From assembly GCA_030916555.1 (NCBI GenBank), contig JAUPWK010000017.1, positions 1 through 10,696 on the forward strand: a stretch of DNA of 10,696 nt, given 5' to 3'. The translations under genes were made by a program, and so were the position numbers. The notes under the pieces were generated by a model. It did no database searches. It worked only from the letters and a program-made list of their open reading frames with translations, and was not told where the DNA came from. The stretch is from Patescibacteria group bacterium (GTDB taxonomy: Bacteria > Patescibacteriota > Patescibacteriia > UBA9934). This document shows, in pieces, positions 1-5,846 of the stretch; positions within the stretch are counted from its first letter, which is position 1; each line of letters opens with the position of its first letter.

Positions 1-458
1 CCGCTTCGCAGTCATTGGTCGATGGACCAAAGAAAGACGTGCGTGAGGGTCGGGCTGCGGCTGAAAATATCGTACCTACCACAACCGGCGCAGCTATTGC
101 GGTTACGAAAACCATCCCGGAACTTAAGGATCGTTTTGATGGGCTTTCAGTACGTGTGCCGATTTCTACAGTGTCATTATCTGACATGACGTTTCTTTTG
201 AAGAAGAAAGTAACCAAGGAAGAAGTAAACGCAGCTTTAGTGAAGGCGAGCAAACAGGCACATTGGAAGGGGTTACTTGGAGTAAGTTTTGAACCACTTG
301 TGTCTTCTGATTACCGCGGTGACTCACGTTCTGCCATCGTGGATGCTGAGCTGACAAATGTGGTTGATGGAGATTTGGTGAAGGTGGTGGCCTGGTACGA
401 CAATGAATGGGGGTATTCGAATCGTTTGGCGGAGTTGGTACTCATGGCGGCGGAGTAA
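1..458 (+). CDS. gap: Glyceraldehyde-3-phosphate dehydrogenase, C-terminal part (5' end outside window)
   Basis: GAPDH converts glyceraldehyde-3-phosphate, NAD+ and phosphate to 1,3-bisphosphoglycerate and NADH in the cytoplasm. The reading frame is open from base 3, so the gene is cut by the window edge. Visible family signatures are SLVDGP followed by AAAENIVPTTTGAA (the helix and phosphate-binding loop after the active site), RVP followed by the SLSDMTF strand, and the C-terminal WYDNEWGYSNRL block, whose Asn contacts the nicotinamide in known GAPDHs. About 152 codons are present. Typical GAPDHs have about 335 residues, so the Rossmann domain and catalytic Cys lie upstream. The stop codon is followed after 6 nt by the DoxX-like gene, then ndh, pgk and eno, so this is the first visible gene of a lower-glycolysis operon. 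The family call is secure; the first methionine and the operon promoter are not in the window. Confidence 0.97.
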   Translation, partial: ASQSLVDGPKKDVREGRAAAENIVPTTTGAAIAVTKTIPELKDRFDGLSVRVPISTVSLSDMTFLLKKKVTKEEVNAALVKASKQAHWKGLLGVSFEPLVSSDYRGDSRSAIVDAELTNVVDGDLVKVVAWYDNEWGYSNRLAELVLMAAE

Positions 459-464
459 CAGCAT

Positions 465-875
465 ATGCGTGTTCAGACTGCGTTTGAGAAAATCGCGCTC
501 GTGAATAACGGGTATATATTTGTAGCGAGCTTTGTGGGATTGCGTCTCATATTGGCGTTTGCATGCGCATTTATAGCTATGAACGCAACGCTGCCTTGGT
601 ATTTTCTTTTTGGTTTGTGGGGTGCGGCTTTTGCATTGGCGCTTGGGTTGTGTGTTCGTTTGGCGGCCTTTGGCCTTAGCGTAGCGGTCATTATTGTTTT
701 TGCGACACGCATTGGTACATCGCTATCTGGCGAGCAGCTTTTGATTGGAATTGGTTTGGTGCTGTGTCTTGGGCTATTTATTGCTGGTGGCGGGGGACAC
801 GTGTTTGGACTTGATGGCATGGTGTATAGGAACATCCGTGAACGCAATTTACTTTCCAAATTGCTGTTCGGTTAG
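465..875 (+). CDS. DoxX-like small integral membrane protein
   Basis: This 136-residue protein has about four hydrophobic segments (roughly residues 17-38, 45-63, 66-80 and 92-107). They are followed by a glycine-rich turn, GGGGHVFGLD (108-117), and a basic tail (YRNIRERNLLSKLL). The length, four-helix layout and late Gly-rich-Leu-Asp motif match the DoxX/DoxD-type family, whose members are often linked to quinone or thiol redox chemistry; the biochemical role here is unknown. The ATG at 465 is supported by GGAG at 452-455, one of the few Shine-Dalgarno-like sites in this operon, and by a 6-nt gap from gap. The next gene, an NADH:quinone oxidoreductase, begins 3 nt after its stop. That suggests it could be a membrane partner of the NDH-2, which is inference from gene order only. 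The same 8 bases, AGCATATG, carry the start codons of this gene and of ndh. Confidence 0.72.
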   Translation: MRVQTAFEKIALVNNGYIFVASFVGLRLILAFACAFIAMNATLPWYFLFGLWGAAFALALGLCVRLAAFGLSVAVIIVFATRIGTSLSGEQLLIGIGLVLCLGLFIAGGGGHVFGLDGMVYRNIRERNLLSKLLFG

Positions 876-878
876 CAT

Positions 879-2156
879 ATGCCGGCAAAATTGAAAAAAG
901 TCGTGATTCTTGGTGGGGGATTCGCAGGGCTTGTAACGGCTCGACGTTTAGTTCGAGCAGGGGTGGTTGACCGGCTATGCGAAGTTACGGTGATTGATGC
1001 TCATGATGCCCATGTATACACGCCATGGCTATACGAAGCTGCGTCCTGTGCGCTAGATGGTGAAACGCGTGCGACGAAGGAACGGATGCTGGGTAAAGCA
1101 CATTTACCGTATGCTACATTGCCGGGATTTTCTCAGATTCGATTTGTGCGTTCGGTGATCCAGTTAATTGATACGCAGACAAAGTACGTTAATCTCGAAC
1201 GAGGCAGAAAAATGCCGTTTGATATTTTGGTGATAGCCCTTGGCGCTGAGTCGAACTACTTCGGCGTTCCGGGTTTGCCGGAGCACGCTTTTACACTCAA
1301 GCATTTTGAGGATGCAAAAAAAATTCACGATGCAACTGAGAGGCTTTTTGATGTTGCCACAGCTCGTCAGCCAAAATATATCGTGATCGCCGGAGCTGGT
1401 CCAAACGGCATGGAGTTCGTGAGCGAGCTTGCTCACACGTTGCGGGCACTTGAGCGTCGTGCCAAAATTCAGTATGGAGCGGTGAAAATTGCTTTAGTCG
1501 ATCCGTCGCCGGAGCTGTTTACGGTTTTGCCACCAGCTCTTCGTGTTAAAGCGGTACGTCGTTTTGAGAGGCTCGGTGTAGAACTTCGCGCCGGATTACG
1601 TGTGGCAGAGGTAACGAAAGGGACGGTAAAGGCTTTTACGGCTACCGGAAAATCAACTGATACTCTCGAGCTGCCAGCGGATTTATGTATCTGGTCGGCG
1701 GGCATTAAAATGAGTCCACTCATTCAGTTACTGCCATTTTTAAAAGATGATCGTGGGCGTATTGTGCTTGAGAATACCTACCAAGTAGCGGGTCACCCAG
1801 GAATTTTTGCGGCTGGTGATTGCGCGAGCCTTATCAATCCTCACACGAAGAAAGCGGATCCGCAGAGCGCTCAGGTCGCGCATTATCAGGCACACGATTT
1901 AGCACGGAACATCGTTTCCTTCCTTGAAGGAAAGCCACTTTACTCCGCACGACTTCCAAAACGCTGGGCCTTTTTTTCTGCTTTAGGTGGCCATTACGCG
2001 GCTGGAACGCTTGGCGGTATTCGGTTTTCTGGACGGATTGCTTTTTGGCTACGCCGATTTGCTGATCTATATTATTTTTTAGCGCTTCTTCCTGTTACGG
2101 TCGCCGTACGCTTTTGGCTTGATGGTGTACGCTTATACGGAAAGAATGATCGTTAG
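879..2156 (+). CDS. ndh: Type II NADH dehydrogenase (NDH-2), FAD-dependent NADH:quinone oxidoreductase
   Basis: NDH-2 is a peripheral membrane flavoprotein that oxidises NADH and reduces quinone without pumping protons. This 425-residue protein shows the two-dinucleotide-fold layout. The FAD motif is GGGFAG at residues 12-17. A second motif, GAGPNG at 172-177, has an acidic residue at the end of the next strand (D208), suiting NADH. The second FAD signature is GIFAAGDCA at 308-316. The quinone-site AQ motif follows at 331-332, within AQVAHYQAHDLARNI. The C-terminal part (about 360-425) is rich in aromatic and basic residues, as in the membrane-anchoring helices of the family. The start is 3 nt after the preceding stop, with no clear Shine-Dalgarno, so translational coupling is likely. 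A sulfide:quinone reductase-type relative is the main alternative, but the AQ motif and length favour NDH-2. Its position between gap and pgk is unusual. Confidence 0.9.
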   Translation: MPAKLKKVVILGGGFAGLVTARRLVRAGVVDRLCEVTVIDAHDAHVYTPWLYEAASCALDGETRATKERMLGKAHLPYATLPGFSQIRFVRSVIQLIDTQTKYVNLERGRKMPFDILVIALGAESNYFGVPGLPEHAFTLKHFEDAKKIHDATERLFDVATARQPKYIVIAGAGPNGMEFVSELAHTLRALERRAKIQYGAVKIALVDPSPELFTVLPPALRVKAVRRFERLGVELRAGLRVAEVTKGTVKAFTATGKSTDTLELPADLCIWSAGIKMSPLIQLLPFLKDDRGRIVLENTYQVAGHPGIFAAGDCASLINPHTKKADPQSAQVAHYQAHDLARNIVSFLEGKPLYSARLPKRWAFFSALGGHYAAGTLGGIRFSGRIAFWLRRFADLYYFLALLPVTVAVRFWLDGVRLYGKNDR

Positions 2157-2159
2157 TGT

Positions 2160-3269
2160 ATGAAACTTCGCACTTGGGGACCCAAAGATATTACGTCGGG
2201 AACACGTGTTTTTCTTCGAGTGGACGCAAATATTCCCGTCGAGCATGGCCGAGCAAAAGACGGGGGAGTATTTGGTCGTATTTCTCAGGCACTGCCAGAA
2301 ATCGATGCGCTGCGGAAGCGGGGAGCCATAATTATTCTTGCTTCTCACCTTGGCGACCCAGGGGGGAAGGCAAAGAACGACTTGTCACTTGCTCCGGTTG
2401 CAAAGGTTTTTGAGCGTCGGTTGCAACGTACGGTGTCGCTTGTACAGAATTTTGATCTTCCGGTCTTGCGTCCTGGCGAGCTTTGCATGCTCGAGAATTT
2501 ACGTTTTGATCCTGGTGAGGAAAAAAATAGTGACGCCTTCGCATGGCGCCTTGCCAAGCTTGCGAATGTGTATGTGAATAATGCTTTTGGCGTGTGTCAC
2601 CGCCGTCATGCCTCGGTTCATGCTATTACGCGGCACCTTCCAAGCTTTGCCGGAGAGTTGGTGCGGCGTGAAGTTGAGGAATTATCAGCAAAGCCCGCAA
2701 AACCATTTGTGCTCGTTATGGGCGGAGCGAAGATCGCTACCAAGATTGGCCTACTTGAACAGCTTGGCCCTCAGGCGGATAGGATTTTGTTGGCTGGTGG
2801 TGTTGCGGTGACATTTTTAGCGGCCAGTGAAGTAGCATTGCCGGCATATCCGGCCGCACTCATGCAAGAATCAGATATTGCACTTGCGCGAAAATTATTG
2901 CGTACTTTTGGCAGGAAGATTGTTTTACCCACGGATCTGGTTGCTCATCCAAAGTTGCACATTGTTGCTGATATCGGCCCTGAAACGAGGGAGGCTTTTG
3001 CACATGAGCTACATAAAGCAAAGACAATTATCTGGAATGGCCCAGCAGGTATTATCGAAAGGCCTGATGGCAAAGATGGGACATTGTCACTAGCCCAATC
3101 AATGTTTGAAAGTAGCGCGCGGGTGGTTACCGGCGGGGGTGAGACCGTAGAATTTTTAGAGTCACATAAAATGCTGAAAGGTTTTGCACACGTTTCAACG
3201 GGAGGCGGGGCGATGTTGGCATTTTTAGGCGGTGAACGTTTGCCGGGTATTGAAGCACTCCGGATGTAG
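2160..3269 (+). CDS. pgk: Phosphoglycerate kinase, short divergent form
   Basis: PGK transfers phosphate from 1,3-bisphosphoglycerate to ADP. The 369-residue protein is shorter than the usual 390-400. Retained substrate residues are D22 and N24 (RVDANIP), R40, H63 (SHLG), R115 (LENLRF) and R148 (CHRRHAS). Retained nucleotide-side motifs are GGAK with K191, K195, DIGP (271-274), WNGPAGIIE ending in E300, GGGET (325-329) and STGGGA (346-351). Two departures stand out: the normally conserved Arg of SHLGRP is Asp (D66), and the VNDAFG motif reads VNNAFG (N141). The ATG lies 3 nt after the ndh stop with no Shine-Dalgarno, so it is probably translated by coupling. Enolase follows after 22 nt. The family call is certain, and because all other active-site motifs are intact I infer an active enzyme with altered substrate contacts. 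Confidence 0.95.
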   Translation: MKLRTWGPKDITSGTRVFLRVDANIPVEHGRAKDGGVFGRISQALPEIDALRKRGAIIILASHLGDPGGKAKNDLSLAPVAKVFERRLQRTVSLVQNFDLPVLRPGELCMLENLRFDPGEEKNSDAFAWRLAKLANVYVNNAFGVCHRRHASVHAITRHLPSFAGELVRREVEELSAKPAKPFVLVMGGAKIATKIGLLEQLGPQADRILLAGGVAVTFLAASEVALPAYPAALMQESDIALARKLLRTFGRKIVLPTDLVAHPKLHIVADIGPETREAFAHELHKAKTIIWNGPAGIIERPDGKDGTLSLAQSMFESSARVVTGGGETVEFLESHKMLKGFAHVSTGGGAMLAFLGGERLPGIEALRM

Positions 3270-3273
3270 TGCA

Positions 3274-3290
3274 TGTTATAATTTTTTTAA
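3274..3290 (+). promoter_or_regulatory. Extended -10 promoter directly upstream of eno
   Basis: The 22-nt pgk-eno gap contains TGTTATAAT (3274-3282), a perfect TATAAT with the TGn extension. No good -35 lies at 16-18 nt, which extended -10 promoters tolerate. Initiation about 7 nt downstream would fall at 3289-3290, giving a leader of 2-3 nt before the eno ATG, so the transcript would be essentially leaderless. This is read from sequence only. Confidence 0.5.
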
Positions 3291-3291
3291 T

Positions 3292-4557
3292 ATGTTAGAA
3301 CGCATTGAGTCAGTCCACGCCCACGAAATTCTTGATTCTCGTGGCAATCCCACTGTGCAGGTTACGGTTGTTTTGAAAAACGGTACACGAGGTGTCGCGG
3401 CTGTGCCTTCGGGGGCGTCTACGGGAAGCCATGAAGCACTTGAACTTCGTGACGGGGATAAAAAGAGGTATCGCGGACTTGGGGTACTCAAGGCGGTGAA
3501 GAACGTGAATGGACCGATTGCAAAGGCGCTAAAGGGTCACGATGTTTTTGATCTTCAGGGTATAGATGACGCCATGCGCGTGCTTGATGGCACTGAAAAT
3601 AAACGTAAGCTAGGAGCGAACGCGATTTTGGGTGTATCGCTTGCTTGTGCGCATGCGGGAGCAAAACGAGCAAAGATGCCGCTCTACGCATATCTGCGCG
3701 ATGTTTATAATTTGACCTACAAAGGTTTTAAGCTCCCGGTTCCGCTCATGAATGTGTTTAATGGCGGAAGGCATGCGGATACGAACCTTGATATGCAGGA
3801 GTTTATTATCATTCCTGTTGGTTTCAAGACATTCTCCAGACAGCTTCAGGCGGGGAGTGAAATTTTTCACGCACTTGGAGATGTACTTCAGGCAGACGGT
3901 CTTGATACTGATGTTGGCAATGAGGGAGGATACGCCCCGGACGTGGGGAGGACCGAGCAGGCACTTGAGTATCTTATGAAGGCGGTCAAGAAAGCAGGGT
4001 ACAAGCCGCGCAAGGAAGTGCGTTTTGGTATTGATGTTGCCGCTAGCGAGTTTTTTGATGATCGTACAGGAAAATATATCCTGAAGACTGACCGACGCAA
4101 AATGACTGGTGATGAAATGATTGCTCTCTATGAAGCTTGGCTCAAGAAGTACCCGATGCTTTCGATTGAAGATGGATTAGCTGAAGATGAATGGGCGGAT
4201 TGGCAGAAACTGACGCGTCGCTTGGGTTCTGATTTGTTGCTCATTGGCGATGACTTGTTCGTGACCAATAAAGAGCGCGTTCAGCGCGGTCTTGATGAGG
4301 GCGTTGCGAACGCGGTGCTTGTGAAGGTGAATCAAATCGGAACATTGTCAGAAACCATGGAGACCATTCTGCTTGCACAAAAGCATCATTATAAAATCAT
4401 TATTTCGCATCGCTCCGGCGAAACGACCGATACCACGATTGCTGATTTGGCGGTGGCGGTAAACGCGGAATATATTAAATCAGGTGCCCCGTCTCGATCT
4501 GAGCGTCTGTGTAAGTACAATCGACTTCTTGAAATCGAGGAAGAGCTTGCTGAGTAA
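3292..4557 (+). CDS. eno: Enolase (phosphopyruvate hydratase)
   Basis: Enolase dehydrates 2-phosphoglycerate to phosphoenolpyruvate. The 421-residue product begins MLERIESVHAHEILDSRGNP, the canonical enolase N-terminus. The longer frame from a GTG at 3232 would overlap pgk and adds residues foreign to the family, so I take the ATG at 3292. Catalytic and metal residues are visible: E211 in VGNEGGYAP, Mg ligands D248, E293 (SIEDGLAEDE) and D320 (GDDLFVTN), general base K345 (LVKVNQIGTL), the phosphate loop SHRSGET (372-378) and K396 in YIKSGAPSRSER. The length is slightly below the usual 425-435. It is the last gene of the operon, ending 49 nt before a strong terminator. No Shine-Dalgarno precedes the ATG; instead an extended -10 box ends 9 nt upstream of it, suggesting an extra near-leaderless transcript. 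Confidence 0.97.
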   Translation: MLERIESVHAHEILDSRGNPTVQVTVVLKNGTRGVAAVPSGASTGSHEALELRDGDKKRYRGLGVLKAVKNVNGPIAKALKGHDVFDLQGIDDAMRVLDGTENKRKLGANAILGVSLACAHAGAKRAKMPLYAYLRDVYNLTYKGFKLPVPLMNVFNGGRHADTNLDMQEFIIIPVGFKTFSRQLQAGSEIFHALGDVLQADGLDTDVGNEGGYAPDVGRTEQALEYLMKAVKKAGYKPRKEVRFGIDVAASEFFDDRTGKYILKTDRRKMTGDEMIALYEAWLKKYPMLSIEDGLAEDEWADWQKLTRRLGSDLLLIGDDLFVTNKERVQRGLDEGVANAVLVKVNQIGTLSETMETILLAQKHHYKIIISHRSGETTDTTIADLAVAVNAEYIKSGAPSRSERLCKYNRLLEIEEELAE

Positions 4558-4606
4558 ATTTGGCTTTAACTAGCTAAATTTAGGCAAACAACCTAAAAAG
4601 ACCAAT

Positions 4607-4641
4607 AAAACCGCGGAAATGTTGACATTCCTGCGGTTTTT
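4607..4641 (+). terminator. Rho-independent terminator of the glycolysis operon
   Basis: Arms AAAACCGC with GGAAATG (4607-4621) pair with CATTCCT and GCGGTTTT (4626-4640) across a TTGA loop. Thirteen of fifteen positions pair, and the hairpin runs into a T5 tract. It lies 49 nt after the eno stop and is symmetric enough in its A and T flanks to work weakly in both directions. Confidence 0.88.
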
Positions 4642-4650
4642 ACGTACTTT
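4622..4650 (+). promoter_or_regulatory. Possible promoter overlapping the eno terminator
   Basis: A perfect TTGACA (4622-4627) starts in the loop of the eno terminator. It is followed after 17 nt by TACTTT (4645-4650), which matches a -10 box at three of six positions. Initiation near 4657 would give the lipoprotein gene a leader of about 58 nt. The -10 is weak. An alternative is CATAGT at 4675-4680, which has no matching -35. Confidence 0.3.
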
Positions 4651-4703
4651 AAAGCGTTCGTTTTAGGGCATCGGCATAGTGTCATGCTCAAACGATCAAC
4701 CCC

Positions 4704-4709
4704 GAGGTG
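4704..4709 (+). promoter_or_regulatory. Strong Shine-Dalgarno of the lipoprotein gene
   Basis: GAGGTG is fully complementary to the usual anti-SD CACCTC and lies 5 nt before the ATG at 4715. It fixes that start over the upstream GTG at 4679. The neighbouring glycolysis genes mostly lack such a site. Confidence 0.75.
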
Positions 4710-4714
4710 CTTCA

Positions 4715-5782
4715 ATGCGCGTCTTGCTCCTGTGTTTCTCGGCCTTTTTGGCTGGGTGTTACACCCCCCGGTTGCCGATCGACGAGACGGTGACCACCAC
4801 GACCACGACGACCGGCGATGCCGACACGGATTCGGACGCGGATTCCGACACCGATACCGATGCTGACACCGATACGGTGACGCCTACCGGTGATACCGCG
4901 TCGACGACGACTTCCACGGGTGGTTCCGGGACCACCGGCGTGACCGCCGACACGGGGTCGATCGCCACCGGGGACACCGGTACTCCGGCCTGTGTGCCGG
5001 TGGCCGAGGTCTGCGACGGGATCGACCAGGACTGCGACGGTGTGGCCGACAACGGCCTCGACGTCACGCTCCACGAGGACGCTGATGGCGACGGCTACGG
5101 TTCGGCGGCGGAGCAGATCTTCGCCTGCGACGCCGATACCGCCGGCTTCGTGGCCGACGGTACCGACTGCGACGACACGGACGCGTCCGCGCACGTCTTC
5201 ACCGACTGGTACCTGGACGAGGACGGCGACACCTTCACGGATGCCGTCGTCAGCGCCTGTGGCAACGGCGGGCTGGCGGCGTACCTGCCCTCGCCCTCGA
5301 CGGAGGTCGACTGCGACGACACCGACGAGGAGATCAACCCGGGCGCCGTGGAGATCGTCGGCAACTGCATCGACGAGAACTGCGATGGGATCGTCGGTGC
5401 CGGCTGTAGCTCCTGTCCGGCGGGTCAGTCCGTCATGGAGTTCGAATACACCTCCGAGCCTGGCGCCACCAACGTGGTGGTGTCGGTGGAGCAGGACAAC
5501 TTCGGGATGAACGTCATCTTGGAGGGGTCGCCCGTCGGTTGGCACGTTGCTTCTGACATCGATTTGGTGACGAACGTCACCATGGTCAACGTCTGGAGCG
5601 ACACCTGTGTCCCGGACGCGACGTTGTGGCAGGCCTCGGCCAGCTTCGACGGCGGCTGGGATTGCGTGGGGGCTCTCGCGAGCTTCCGTGGGTCCTGGCG
5701 GGTGTACGACGAGGACGGGGTCCTTCAGTCCTCCACCTACGTCCTGAACGGACTCGGTGGGTGTGAGCTGCAGGTGCAGTAG
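4715..5782 (+). CDS. GC-rich secreted lipoprotein with Thr/Asp-rich stalk and MopE-like metal-binding repeats
   Basis: The 355-residue product starts with a lipoprotein signal peptide, MRVLLLCFSAFLAGC, with lipobox LAGC and lipid Cys15. A low-complexity stalk follows: a Thr run (26-33), then alternating Asp/Ser/Thr/Ala (35-54) and a Thr/Gly/Ser stretch to about 90. Residues 93-231 hold Cys-Asp repeats: CDGIDQDCDG (100-109), DADGDGYGS (122-130), DCDDTD (151-156 and 199-204), then NPGAVEI and CIDENCDG (218-225). This is the MopE-like putative metal-binding motif pattern seen in many Myxococcota surface proteins. The C-terminal part (about 238-355) looks like a beta-rich domain with Trp, Gly and three further Cys, which I do not recognise. 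The ATG is chosen because GAGGTG (4704-4709) sits 5 nt upstream and the signal peptide starts exactly there; the frame upstream to GTG 4679 adds nothing. GC and codon use differ sharply from its neighbours, pointing to transfer or an assembly join. Likely exported and surface-anchored; the ligand is unknown. Confidence 0.85.
   Translation: MRVLLLCFSAFLAGCYTPRLPIDETVTTTTTTTGDADTDSDADSDTDTDADTDTVTPTGDTASTTTSTGGSGTTGVTADTGSIATGDTGTPACVPVAEVCDGIDQDCDGVADNGLDVTLHEDADGDGYGSAAEQIFACDADTAGFVADGTDCDDTDASAHVFTDWYLDEDGDTFTDAVVSACGNGGLAAYLPSPSTEVDCDDTDEEINPGAVEIVGNCIDENCDGIVGAGCSSCPAGQSVMEFEYTSEPGATNVVVSVEQDNFGMNVILEGSPVGWHVASDIDLVTNVTMVNVWSDTCVPDATLWQASASFDGGWDCVGALASFRGSWRVYDEDGVLQSSTYVLNGLGGCELQVQ
4790..4876 (+). 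repeat. In-gene low-complexity Thr then Asp/Ser/Thr coding repeat
   Basis: A run of ACN threonine codons is followed by alternating GAY (Asp) codons with ACN, TCN/TCC or GCN codons, encoding residues 26-54 of the lipoprotein. It forms a degenerate 6-bp periodic tract. Such tracts form extended stalks in surface proteins and tend to vary in length between strains. Confidence 0.7.
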
Positions 5783-5808
5783 CTTCGCCTCGGGCGGAGC
5801 GCGTAACA

Positions 5809-5846
5809 GGGCGGTCATGACGAAAGTCGTGACTGCCCGTTTTTTT
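5809..5846 (+). terminator. Terminator of the lipoprotein gene, abutting the dinB stop
   Basis: GGGCGGTCATGAC (5809-5821) pairs over all 13 positions, two of them G-U, with GTCGTGACTGCCC (5826-5838) across a GAAA tetraloop. A G and seven T follow (5840-5846). The T tract overlaps the dinB stop codon (5845-5847, minus strand). In the dinB direction the hairpin lacks a U tract, so it is mainly a plus-strand terminator. Confidence 0.9.

Noticed and set aside
3232..3291. GTG start giving enolase 20 extra N-terminal residues
   Set aside because: The extension overlaps the end of pgk and precedes the canonical enolase N-terminus encoded from ATG 3292.
4579..4597. TTTAGG/CCTAAA inverted repeat between the eno stop and the terminator
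   Set aside because: Only 6 bp, AT-rich and with no T tract; too weak to call beside the strong terminator that follows.
4712..5818. 368-codon minus-strand ORF opposite the lipoprotein gene
   Set aside because: Long antisense frames are expected in GC-rich coding DNA. The plus frame has the signal peptide, Shine-Dalgarno, repeat motifs and terminator; the antisense has none.
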